Shown here in pieces: positions 1 to 10,731 of a stretch of 64,000 nucleotides of DNA. Below the pieces are notes generated by a model. That model had not been told where the DNA came from. It worked only from the letters and a program-made list of their open reading frames with translations, and did not search any database. Each line of letters begins with the position of its first letter. The stretch's first letter is position 1. Source of the DNA: Aquarana catesbeiana (Eukaryota; Chordata; Amphibia; Anura; Ranidae); NCBI RefSeq assembly GCF_042186555.1, contig NC_133327.1, positions 54,248,408 through 54,312,407 of the forward strand, given 5' to 3'. Both the position numbers and the translations under genes were made by a program.

Positions 1-1325
1 GGAGGGGATGATAAGGGACTATGTACAAGATTTTAGTAATAAGAACGGTATCATTAGCAGTAATCAGCATGGATTCATGAAGAATCGTTCTTGCCAAACC
101 AATCTATTAACCTTCTATGAGGAGGTGAGTTGCCAACTAGATAAAGGAAGGCCCATAGACGTGGTGTATCTGGATTTTGCAAAAGCATTTGACACAGTTC
201 CCCATAAACGTTTACTGAACAAAATAAGATCCGTTGACATGGACCATAGGGTGAGTACATGGATTGAAAACTGGCTACAAGGGCGAGTTCAGAGGGTGGT
301 GATAAATGGGGAGTACTCTGAATGGTCAGGGGTGGGTAGTGGGGTTCCCCAGGGTTCTGTGCTGGGACCAATCCTATTTAATTTGTTCATAAACGATCTG
401 GAGGATGGGATAAACAGTTCAATCTCTGTATTTCCAGACAATACTAAGCTAAGCAGGGCAATAACTTCTCCGCAGGATGTGGAAACCTTGCAAAAAGACC
501 TGAACAAATTAATGGGGTGGGTGACTACATGGCAAATGAGGTTCAATGTAGAAAAATGTAAAATAATGCATTTGGGTGGCAAAAATATGAATGCAATCTA
601 TACACTGGGGGGAGAACCTCTGGAGGAATCTAGGATGGAAAAGGACCTGGGGGTCCTAGTAGATGATAGGCTCAGCAATGGCTTGCAATGCCAAGCTGCT
701 GCTAACAAAGCAAACAGAATATTGGCATGCATTAACAGGGGGATCAACTCCAGAGATAAAACGATAATTCTCCCACCCTACAAGACTCTGGTCCGGCCGC
801 ACCTGGAGTTTGCTGTCCGGTTCTGGCACCAATCCTCAGGAAGGATGTACTGGAAATGGAACGAGTACAAAGAAGGGCAACAAAGCTAATAAAGGGTCTG
901 GAGGATCTTAGTTATGAGGAAAGGTTGCGAGCGCTGAACTTATTCTCTCTGGAGAAGAGACGCTTGAGAGGGGATATGATTTCAATTTACAAATACCGTA
1001 CTGGGGACCCCACAATAGGGATAAAACTTTTTCGCAGAAGAGAGTTTAACAAGACTCGTGGCCACTCATTAAAATTAGAAGAAAAGAGGTTTAACCTTAA
1101 ACTACGTAGAGGGTTCTTTACTGTAAGAGCGGCAAGGATGTGGAATTCCCTTCCACAGGCGGTGGTCTCAGCGGGGAGCATTGATAGCTTCAAGAAACTA
1201 TTAGATAAGCACCTGAATGAACGCAACATACAGGGATATATAATGCAATACTGACACATAAACATACACATAGGTTGGACTTGATGGACTTGTGTCTTTT
1301 TTCAACCTCACCTACTATGTTACAT
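1..1325 (+). mobile_element. CR1-like LINE, copy 1 (3' portion)
   Basis: Non-LTR retrotransposon of the CR1/L2/Rex group, read on the plus strand. It contains the fingers, palm and C-terminal part of a reverse transcriptase, then a 3' end made of short ACATAGTT-type repeats rather than poly(A), as is usual for this group. The element enters from the left window edge, so its true 5' end is not visible. Its 3' tail meets the tail of a second copy in opposite orientation near 1325. Group placement rests on protein motifs (AKAFDTVPH, GVPQGSVLGP, EKRRLRGD); the exact family is not resolved. Confidence 0.85.
8..1254 (+). pseudogene. CR1-like reverse transcriptase, broken
   Basis: Remnant of LINE ORF2. 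The first frame (8-889) carries AKAFDTVPH, the GVPQGSVLGPILFNLFIND block and the region of the catalytic box. The second frame (from 856) carries the C-terminal block with RVQRRATKLIKGLEDL and EKRRLRGDMISIYKY. A missing G near 826 (TCTGGCACC here, TCTGGGCACC in the inverted copy) causes the frame change. The catalytic box reads FPDN where the inverted copy has FADD, so an essential aspartate is lost. The enzyme cannot be active. Confidence 0.85.
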
Positions 1326-2666
1326 AGTTACATAGTTACATAGTAGGTGAGGTTGAAAAAAGACACACGTCCATCAAGTCCAACCTATGTGTGTGATTAT
1401 GTGTCAGTATTACCTTACATATCCCTGTATGTTGCGGTCATTCAGGTGATTATCTAATAGTTTCTTGAAGCTATCAATGCTCCCCGCTGAGACCACCACC
1501 TGTGGAAGGGAATTCCACATCCTTACCGCTCTTACAGTAAAGAACCCTCTACGTAGTTTAAAGTTAAACCTCTTTTCTTCTAATTGTAATGAGTGGCCCC
1601 GAGTCTTATTAAACTCTCTTCTGCGAAAAAGTTTTATCCCTATTGTGGGGTCACCAGTACAGTATTTGTAAATTGAAATCATATCCCCTCTCAAGCGTCT
1701 CTTCTCCAGAGAGAATAAGTTCAACGCTCGCAACCTTTCCTCATAACTAAGATCCTCCAGACCCTTTATTAGCTTTGTTGCCCTTCTTTGTACTCGCTCC
1801 ATTTCCAGTACATCCTTCCTGAGGACTGGTGCCCAGAACTGGACAGCATACTCCAGGTGCGGCCGGACCAGAGTCTTGTAGAGCGGGAGAATTATCGTTT
1901 TATCTCTGGAGTTGATCACCCTTTTAATACATGCCAATATTCTGTTTGCCTTATTAGCAGCAGCTTGGCATTGCATGCCATTGCTGAGCCTATCATCTAC
2001 TAGGACCCCCAGGTCCTTTTCCATCCTAGATTCCCCCAGAGGTTCTCCCCCCAGTGTATAGATTGCATTCATATTTTTGCCACCCAAATGCATTATTTTA
2101 CATTTTTCTACATTGAACCTCATTTGCCATGTAATCGCCCACCCCATTAATTTGTTCAGGTCTTTTTGCAAGGTTTCCACATCCTGCGGAGAAGTTATTG
2201 CCCTACTTAGCTTAGTATCGTCTGCAAATACAGAGATTGAACTGTTTATCCCATCCTCCAGATCGTTTATAAACAAATTAAATAGGATTGGTCCCAGCAC
2301 AGAACCTTGGGGAACCCCACTACCCACCCCTGACCATTCTGAGTACTCCCCATTTATCACCATTCTCTGAACACGCCCTTGTAGCCAGTTTTCAATCCAG
2401 GTACTCACCCTATGGTCCATGCCAACGGACCCTATTTTGTACAGTAAACGTTTATGGGAAACTGTGTCAAATGCTTTTGCAAAATCCAGATACACCACGT
2501 CTACGGGCCTTCCTTTATCTAGATGGCAACTCACCTCCTCATAGAAGGTTAATAGATTGGTTTGCAAGAACGATACTTCATGAATCCATGCTGATTACTG
2601 CTAATGATATCGTTCTTATTACTAAAATCTTGTATATAGTCCCTTATCATCCCCTCCAAGATTTTA
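1326..2666 (-). mobile_element. CR1-like LINE, copy 2, inverted
   Basis: Second copy of the same LINE family on the minus strand, tail to tail with copy 1; together they form a giant imperfect palindrome of about 2 x 1.33 kb. It is 5' truncated near 2666, where it meets the satellite. The arms are very similar but differ by scattered substitutions and single-base indels. Insertion of one copy into the short-repeat tail of the other, on the opposite strand, would explain the geometry. Confidence 0.85.
1410..2567 (-). pseudogene. CR1-like reverse transcriptase, C-terminal 385 codons
   Basis: Open frame covering the palm and C-terminal domain of the LINE reverse transcriptase. AKAFDTVSH, GVPQGSVLGP and the catalytic SVFADDTKL box are present, followed by the RRATKLIKGL and EKRRLRGD blocks, ending at a stop about 85 bp before the 3' tail. 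The frame begins at a TTG codon only because one C is missing relative to copy 1 (TGCAAACC versus TGCCAAACC), so this is a frameshifted fragment without endonuclease or RT N-terminus. Unlike copy 1 its catalytic aspartates are intact. Confidence 0.8.
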
Positions 2667-2807
2667 TGTAACTATGTAGCTTTAGACGAACACTGTTCAG
2701 AGGACGCACTACACTAACTTGTAGTTTTAGCTGAACACTGTGAGGAGGACGCACTACACTCACTTGTAGCTTTAGATGAACACTGTTCAGAGGACGCACT
2801 ACACTAA

Positions 2808-3239
2808 TGCCCCGTACACACGGTCGGACTTTGTTGGGACATTCTGACAACAAAATCCTAGGATTTTTTCCGGCGGATGTTGGCTTAAACTTGTCTTGCA
2901 TACATACAGTCACACAAAGTTGTCGGAAAATCCGATCGTTCTGAACGTGGTGACGTAAAACGTACGTCGGGACTATAAACGGGGCAGTGGCCAATAGCTT
3001 TCATCTCTTTATTTATTCTGAGCATGCGTGGCACTTTGTCCGTTGGATTTGTGTACACACAATCAGAATTTCCGACAACGGATTTTGTTGTTGGAAAATT
3101 TTATATCCTGATCTCAAACTTTGTGTGTCGGAAAATCCGATGGAAAATGTGTGATGGAGCCTACACACGGTCGGAGTTTCTGACAACAAGGTCCTATCAC
3201 ACATTTTCTGTCGGAAAATCCGACCATGTGTACGGGGCA
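2808..3239. mobile_element. Harbinger-type MITE, copy 1
   Basis: A 432-bp non-autonomous DNA transposon inserted in a satellite monomer. The ends are inverted repeats of about 21 bp starting TGCCCCGTACACA, with one mismatch between ends. A 3-bp target duplication TAA flanks it, which fits the PIF/Harbinger superfamily. There is no transposase and the interior has further partial inverted repeats. Short open frames in it are not credible genes. Confidence 0.85.
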
Positions 3240-3780
3240 TAAATTGTAGCTTTAACTGAACACTGTGCAGAGGTCGCACTAAACTAACTTGTAGCTTTAG
3301 CTGAACACTGTGCACAGGTCGCACTACACTAACTTGTAGTTTTAGCTGAACACTGTGAGGAGGACACAGTACACTAATTTGTAGCTTTAGATGAACACTG
3401 TTCAGAGGACGCACTACACTAACTTGTAGCTTTAGATGAACACTGTTCAGAGGACGCACTACACTAACTTGTAGCTTTAGCTGAATACTGTGCAGAGGTC
3501 GCACTAAACTAACTTGTAGCTTTAGCTGAACACTGTGCAGAGGTCGCACTACACTAACTTGTAGCTTTAGCTGAACACTGTGAGGAGGACGCACTACACT
3601 AACTTGTAGCTTTAGATGAACACTGTTCAGAGGACGCACTACACTAACTTGTAGCTTTAGCTGAACACTGTGCAGAGGTCGCATTAAACTAACTTGTAGC
3701 TTTAGCTGATCACTGTGCAGAGGTCGCACTACACTAACTTGTAGTTTTAGCTGAACACTGTGAAGAGGACGCATTACACT

Positions 3781-4170
3781 AACTTGTAAATACTTTAGCT
3801 GCCTGTGGTAGTGATAGGATCAGGAAAACACCACCAACCTTCTACAGGTAACTTTAGCTGAACACTGTGCAGAGGTTGCACTACACTAACGTGTAAATAC
3901 TTTATCTGCCTGCGGTAGTGATAGCATCAGGAAAACACCACCAACCTTCTACAGGTAGATTTAGCTGAACACTGTGCAGAGGTCACACTACACTAATGTG
4001 TAAATCTTTTAGCTTCCTGCGGTAGTGATAGGATCAGGAAAACACCACCAACCTTCTACAGTTAGCTTTAGCTGAACACTGTGCAGAGGTCGCACTACAC
4101 TAACGTGTAAATACTTTAGCTGCCTGTGGTAGTGATCGAATCAAGAAAACACCACCAACCTTCTACAGGT
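3781..4170. repeat. Long (about 110-bp) ancestral-type units inside the satellite
   Basis: Four units of about 107-110 bp in which the 45-bp monomer is extended by about 65 bp containing TTTAGCTGCCTG, GATAGGATCAGGAAAACACC and CAACCTTCTACAGG. The same arrangement builds the repeat blocks in the hAT elements at 10.8-11.7 and 18.6-19.6 kb. The duplicated block is at 5634-6030. These units link the satellite to the transposon. Confidence 0.9.
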
Positions 4171-4660
4171 AGCTTTAGCTGAACATTGTTCAGAGGACGC
4201 ATTACACTAACTTGTAGCTTTAGCTGAACACTGTGCAGAGGTCGCACTACACTAACTTGTAGCTTTAGCTGAACACTGTTCAGAGGACGCACCACACTAA
4301 CAGGTAGCTTTAGCTGAACACTGTTCAGAGGACGCACTACACTAACTTGTAGCTTTAGCTGAACACTGTGCAGAGGTCGCACTACACTAACTTGTAGCTT
4401 TAGCTGAACACTGTGAGGAGGATGCACTACACTAACTGGTAGCTTTAGCTGAACACTGTGCAGAGGTCGCACTACAATAACTTGTAGTTTTAGCTGAACA
4501 CTGTGAGGAGGATGCACTACACTAACATGTAGCTTTAGATGAACACTGTTCAGAGGACGCACTACACTAACTTGTAGTTTTAGCTGAACACTGTGAGGAG
4601 GACGCACTACACTAACTTGTAGCTTTAGATGAACACTGTTCAGAGGACGCACTACAATAA

Positions 4661-5092
4661 TGCCCCGTACACACGGTCGGACTTTGTTGGGACATTCTGA
4701 CAACAAAATCCTAGGATTTTTTCCGGCGGATGTTGGCTTAAACTTGTCTTGCATACATACAGTCACACAAAGTTGTCGGAAAATTCGATCGTTCTGAACG
4801 TGGTGACGTAAAACGTACGTCGGGACTATAAACGGGTCAGTGGCCAATAGCTTTCATCTCTTTATTTATTCTGAGCATGCGTGGCACTTTGTCCGTTGGA
4901 TTTGTATACACACGATCAGAATTTCCGACAACGAATTTTGTTGTTGGAAAATTTTATATCCTGATCTCAAACTTTGTGTGTCGGAAAATCCGATGGAAAA
5001 TGTGTGATGGAGCCTACACACGGTCGGAGTTTCCGACAACAAGGTCCTATCACACATTTTCTGTCGGAAAATCCGACCATGTGTACGGGGCA
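4661..5092. mobile_element. Harbinger-type MITE, copy 2
   Basis: A 432-bp copy with the same ends, the same TAA target duplication and the same flanking monomers as the element at 2808-3239, exactly 1853 bp downstream. It was therefore copied by segmental duplication of the array, not by a second transposition. Confidence 0.85.
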
Positions 5093-6779
5093 TAACTTGT
5101 AGCTTTAACTGAACACTGTGCAGAGGTCGCACTAAACTAACTTGTAGCTTTAGCTGAACACTGTGCACAGGTCGCACTACACTAACTTGTAGTTTTAGCT
5201 GAACACTGTGAGGAGGACGCAGTACACTAATTTGTAGCTTTAGATGAACACTGTTCAGAGGACGCACTACACTAACTTGTAGCTTTAGATGAACACTGTT
5301 CAGAGGACGCACTACACTAACTTGTAGCTTTAGTTGAATACTGTGCAGAGGTCGCACTAAACTAACTTGTAGCTTTAGCTGAACACTGTGCAGAGGTCGC
5401 ACTACACTAACTTGTAGCTTTAGCTGAACACTGTGAGGAGGACGCACTACACTAACTTGTAGCTTTAGATGAACACTGTTCAGAGGACGCACTACACTAA
5501 CTTGTAGCTTTAGCTGAACACTGTGCAGAGGTCGCATTAAACTAACTTGTAGCTTTAGCTGATCACTGTGCAGAGGTCGCACTACACTAACTTGTAGATT
5601 TAGCTGAACACTGTGAAGAGGACGCACTACACTAACTTGTAAATACTTTAGCTGCCTGTGGTAGTGATAGGATCAGGAAAACACCACCAACCTTCTACAG
5701 GTAACTTTAGCTGAACACTGTGCAGAGGTTGCACTACACTAACGTGTAAATACTTTAGCTGCCTGCGGTAGTGATAGCATCAGGAAAACACCACCAACCT
5801 TCTACAGGTAGATTTAGCTGAACACTGTGCAGAGGTCACACTACACTAATGTGTAAATCTTTTAGCTTCCTGCGGTAGTGATAGGATCAGGAAAACACCA
5901 CCAACCTTCTACAGTTAGCTTTAGCTGAACACTTTGCAGAGGTCGCACTACACTAACGTGTAAATACTTTAGCTGCCTGTGGTAGTGATCGAATCAGGAA
6001 AACACCACCAACCTTCTACAGGTAGCTTTAGCTGAACACTGTTCAGAGGACGCACTACACTAACTTGTAGCTTTAGCTGAACACTGTGCAGAGGTCGCAC
6101 TACACTAACTTGTAGCTTTAGCTGAACACTGTTCAGAGGACGCACCACACTAACAGGTAGCTTTAGCTGAACACTGTTCAGAGGACGCACTACACTAACT
6201 TGTAGCTTTAGCTGAGCACTGTGCAGAGGTCACACTACACTAACTTGTAGCTTTAGCTGAACACTGTGAGGAGGATGCACTACACTAACTGGTAGCTTTA
6301 GCTGAACACTGTGCAGAGGTCGCACTACAATAACTTGTAGTTTTAGCTGAACACTGTGAGGATGATGCACTACACTAACATGTAGCTTTAGATGAACACT
6401 GTTCAGAGGACGCACTACACTAACTTGTAGTTTTAGCTGAACACTGTGAGGAGGATGCACTACACTAACTTGAAGCTTTAGATGAACACTGTTCAGAGGA
6501 CGCACTACACTAACTTGTAGCTTTGGCTGAACACTGTGCAGAGGTCGCACTAAACTAACTTGTAGCTTTAGCTGAACACTGTGCAGAGGTTGCACTACAC
6601 TAACTTGTAGTTTTAGCTGAACACTGTGAGGAGGACGCACTACACTAACTTGTAGCTTTAGATGAACACTGTTCAGAGGATGCACTAAACTAACATATAG
6701 TTTTAGCTGAACACTGTGAGGAGGACACACTACACTAACTTGTAGCTTTAGCTGAACACTGTGCAGAGGTCGCACTACA

Positions 6780-9260
6780 CTAACTTGTAGTTTTAGCTAA
6801 ACACTGAGGAGGACGCACTACACTAACTTGTAGCTTTAGATGAACACTGTTCAGAGGACGCACTACACTAACTTGTAGCTTTAGCTGAACACTGTGCAGA
6901 GGTCGCACTACACTAACTTGTAGCTTTAGATGAACACTGTTCAGAGGATGCACTACACTAACTTGTTGCTTTAGCTGAACACTGTGCAGAGGTCGCACTA
7001 CACTAACTTGTAGCTTTAGCTGAACACTGTGCAGAGGTCGCACTACACTAACTTGTAGCTTTAGCTGAACACTGTGAGGAGGATGCACTACACTAACATG
7101 TAGCTTTAGATGAACACTGTGAGGAGGACGCACTACACTAACTTGTAGTTTTAGCTGAACACTGTGAGGAGGACGCACTACACTAACTTGAAGCTTTAGA
7201 TGAACACTGTTCAGAGGACGCACTACACTAACTTGTAGCTTTGGCTGAACACTGTGCAGAGGTCGCACTAAACTAACTTGTAGCTTTAGTTGAACACTGT
7301 GAGGAGGATGCACTACACTAACATGTAGCTTTAGATGAACACTGTTCAGAGGACGCACTACACTAACTTGTAGTTTTAGCTGAACACTGTGAGGAGGACG
7401 CACTACACTAACTTGAAGCTTTAGATGAACACTGTTCAGAGGATGCACTAAACTAACATGTAGTTTTAGCTGAACACTGTGAGGAGGACACACTACACTA
7501 ACTTGTAGCTTTAGCTGAACACTGTGCCGAGGTCGCACTACACTAACTTGTAGTTTTAGCTAAACACTGAGGAGGACGCACTACACTAACTTGTAGCTTT
7601 AGATGAACACTGTTCAGAGGACGCACTACACTAACTTGTAGCTTTAGCTGAACACTGTGCAAAGGTCACACTATACTAACTTGTAGCTTTAGATGAACAC
7701 TGTTCAGAGGATGCACTACACTAACTTGTAGCTTTAGCTGAACACTGTGCAGAGGTCGCACTACACTAACTTGTAGCTTTAGCTGAACACTGTGCAGAGG
7801 TCGCACTACACTAACTTGTAGTTTTAGCTGAACACTGTGAGGAGGACGCACTACACTAACTTGTAGCTTTATATGAACACTGTTCAGAGGACGCACTACA
7901 CTAACTTGTAGCTTTAGCTGAACACTGTAAGGAGGATGCACTACACTAACTTGTAGCTTTAGATGAACACTGTTCAGATAACGCACTACACTAACTTGTA
8001 GCTTTAGCTGAATACTGTGCAGAGGTCACACTAAACTAACTTGTAGCTTTACCTGAACACTGTGCAGAGGTCACACTACATTAACTTGTAGTTTTATCTG
8101 AACACTGTGAGGAGGATGCACTACACTATCTTGTAGCTTTAGATGAACACTGTTCAGAGGACACATTACACTAACTTGTAGTTTTAGTTGAACACTGTGA
8201 GGAGGATGCACTACACTAACATGTAGCTTTAGATGAACACTGTTCAGAGGACGCACTACACTAACTTGTAGTTTTAGCTGAACACTGTGAGGAGGACGCA
8301 CTACACTAACTTGAAGCTTTAGATGAACACTGTTCAGAGGATGCACTAAACTAACATGTAGTTTTAGCTGAACACTGTGAGGAGGACACACTACACTAAC
8401 TTGTAGCTTTAGCTGAACACTGTGCCGAGGTCGCACTACACTAACTTGTAGTTTTAGCTAAACACTGAGGAGGACGCACTACACTAACTTGTAGCTTTAG
8501 ATGAACACTGTTCAGAGGACGCACTACACTAACTTGTAGCTTTAGCTGAACACTGTGCAAAGGTCACACTATACTAACTTGTAGCTTTAGATGAACACTG
8601 TTCAGAGGATGCACTACACTAACTTGTAGCTTTAGCTGAACACTGTGCAGAGGTCGCACTACACTAACTTGTAGCTTTAGCTGAACACTGTGCAGAGGTC
8701 GCACTACACTAACTTGTAGTTTTAGCTGAACACTGTGAGGAGGACGCACTACACTAACTTGTAGCTTTATATGAACACTGTTCAGAGGACGCACTACACT
8801 AACTTGTAGCTTTAGCTGAACACTGTAAGGAGGATGCACTACACTAACTTGTAGCTTTAGATGAACACTGTTCAGATAACGCACTACACTAACTTGTAGC
8901 TTTAGCTGAATACTGTGCAGAGGTCACACTAAACTAACTTGTAGCTTTACCTGAACACTGTGCAGAGGTCACACTACATTAACTTGTAGTTTTATCTGAA
9001 CACTGTGAGGAGGATGCACTACACTATCTTGTAGCTTTAGATGAACACTGTTCAGAGGACACATTACACTAACTTGTAGTTTTAGTTGAACACTGTGAGG
9101 AGGACGCACTACACTAACTTGTAGCTTTAGATAAACACTGTTCAGAGGACGCACTACACTAACTTGTAGCTTTAGCTGAACACTGTGCAGAGGTCGCACT
9201 ACACTAACTTGTAGTTTTAGCTAAACACTGAGGAGGATGCACTACAGTAACTTGTAGATT
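6780..9260. repeat. Higher-order units marked by a 2-bp deletion monomer
   Basis: A monomer variant lacking two bases (TTTTAGCTAAACACTGAGG) occurs with its TTTT at 6791, 7554, 8452 and 9214. Spacings are 763, 898 and 762 bp, close to 17 or 20 monomers minus 2. The 898-bp unit at about 7554-8451 is repeated almost exactly at 8452-9213 and onward. These variants also end the minus-strand open frames. Confidence 0.85.
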
Positions 9261-10216
9261 TAGATGAACACTGTTCAGAGGACGCACTACACTAACTTGT
9301 AGTTTTAGCTGAACACTGTGAGTAGGACGCACTACACTAACTTGTAGCTTTAGATGAACACTGTTCAGAGGACGCACTACACTAACTTGTAGCTTTAGCT
9401 GAACACTGTGCAGAGGTCGCACAAAACTAACTTGTAGCTTTAGCTGAACACTGTGCAGAGGTCGCACAAAACTAACTTGTAGCTTTAGATGAACACTGTG
9501 CAGAGGTCGCACTACACTAATTTGTAGTTTTAGCTGAACACTGTGAGGAGGACGCACTACACTAACTTGTAGCTTTAGATGAACACTGTTCAGAGGACGC
9601 ACTACACTAGCTTGTAGCTTTAGCTGAACACTGTTCAGAGGACGCACTACACTAACTTGTAGTTTTAGCTGAACACTGTGAGGAGGACGCACTACACTAA
9701 CTTGTAGCTTTAATGAACACCGTGAGGAGGCCGCACTACACTAACTTGTAGCTTTAGATGAACACTGTTCAGAGGACGCACTACACTAACTTGTAGCTTT
9801 AGCTGAACACTGTGCAGAGGTTGCACTACACTAATTTGTAGTCTTAGCTGAACACTGTGAGGAGGACGCACTACACTAACTTGTAGCTTTAGATGAACAC
9901 TATTCAGAGGACACACTACACTAACTTGTAGCTTTAGCTGAACACTGTGCAGAGGTCACACTAAACTAACTTGTAGCTTTAGCTGAACACTGTGCAGAGG
10001 TCACACTAAACTAACTTGTAGCTTTAGCTGAACACTGTGAGGAGGACGCACTACACTAACTGTAAATAGTCTAGTAGGATAGTCTAAGAGTCTAGTAGAC
10101 GAATAGGATCAAAAGAACACCAGCAATTTTCTTCAGGTAGCTGTAAATACTGTAACAAGACAAGCCTGCCTGTCAGTAGGAAGATAACAGGAACGGGTCT
10201 AGCTAAACTGAATACA

Positions 10217-10218
<2 letters not shown>

Positions 10219-10269
<51 letters not shown>
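10219..10269. repeat. (TA)n microsatellite
   Basis: Dinucleotide tract of about 50 bp inside the hAT 5' region. Tracts sit at the equivalent place in the other two copies, about 11865-11920 and 20525-20562, so the tract belongs to the family. Confidence 0.9.
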
Positions 10270-10271
<2 letters not shown>

Positions 10272-10439
10272 ACACCTGGGATGCATATATATATATACAC
10301 AATACACTGTAAGTGCAGCTAACTGACTGACTGTCTTGCCTAATCTAGCTAACTCAAATAAAATGACACTGTCTCTCTCTCTCTCTCTATCTCTCAGCAC
10401 GCCGGAACACACTACACAGGGCCGACGTTCAGGCGGCCT

Positions 10440-10512
10440 TATATAGTGTGTGGCGTGTTCTGAACCCCCTGAACCATAATTGGCCAAAGCCACCCTGGCT
10501 TTGGCCAATTAT
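10440..10512 (-). promoter_or_regulatory. Putative hAT promoter: TATA box plus CCAAT hairpin
   Basis: On the minus strand there is a TATATAAGG box at about 10437-10446. About 35 bp upstream lies a perfect hairpin: AATTGGCCAAAGCCA at 10478-10492, loop CCC, complement at 10496-10510. Each arm has a CCAAT/ATTGG motif. The arrangement repeats in copy B (hairpin 12134-12166) and, decayed, in copy C (about 21166-21200). Promoter function is inferred from layout and conservation among copies. Confidence 0.5.
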
Positions 10513-10731
10513 AGCTCTCTCTACTGACGGCGCTGTGATTGGCCAAGCATGCGGGTCATAGTGCATGCTAGGCCAATCATCAGCCAGCAATGCACTGCGA
10601 TGCAGCAGTGAATTATGGGCTGTGACGCGCCACACGAATTTGGCCCATATCGTTCGCAATTCGGCGAACGGGCGAACAGACGATGTTCGAGTCGAACATG
10701 GGTTCGACTCGAACACGAAGCTCATCCCTAG

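Larger units (their letters stand above)
2687..6510. repeat. 1853-bp higher-order duplication in the satellite
   Basis: Sequence from about 2687 to 4658 reappears from 4540 to about 6510 with an offset of exactly 1853 bp. The offset is fixed by the two MITEs (2808 and 4661) and by matching blocks on both sides. The unit holds 45-bp monomers, one MITE and four of the longer 110-bp-class units. The copies differ by few substitutions, so the duplication is recent and younger than the MITE insertion. Confidence 0.9.
2677..10060. repeat. 45-bp satellite array, about 7.4 kb
   Basis: Head-to-tail tandem array with a 45-bp unit; a recurrent core is TTTAGCTGAACACTGTGCAG. At least three monomer types alternate: ones with ACTGTGCAGAGGTCGCAC, ones with GATGAACACTGTTCAGAGG and ones with ACTGTGAGGAGGACGCAC. 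Because 45 is a multiple of 3, the minus strand has long open frames of a 15-residue repeat (VRPLHSVQLKLQVSV), which I treat as a by-product. Interruptions are two Harbinger-type MITE copies and two blocks of about 110-bp units at 3781-4170 and 5634-6030. The array runs without a break into hAT transposon sequence at about 10060. Confidence 0.95.
10061..10731 (-). mobile_element. hAT transposon 5' end, copy A
   Basis: This sequence follows the satellite directly and matches the distal ends of the elements at 10732-12345 and 14015-21429: leader sequence, a (TA)n tract, a CT-rich stretch, a promoter-like block and a terminus ending GCTCATCCCTA at 10731. Transposase direction is minus, so this is the 5' end of an element whose internal leader repeats are now the satellite. 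No transposase is attached to this copy. Confidence 0.75.

Noticed and set aside
1410..2567. Intact LINE reverse transcriptase gene starting at 2567
   Set aside because: The start codon is TTG and arises only because a missing base shifts the frame; endonuclease and RT N-terminus are not in frame.
3013..9692. Many minus-strand open frames of 70-253 codons with a 15-residue repeat as a repeat-protein gene family
   Set aside because: They are produced by a 45-bp satellite whose length is a multiple of three; starts and stops follow random indels, and no splice sites, signal or unique sequence are present.
2677..10060. CRISPR-like array
   Set aside because: Monomers are contiguous without unique spacers, there are no cas genes, and the sequence is vertebrate.
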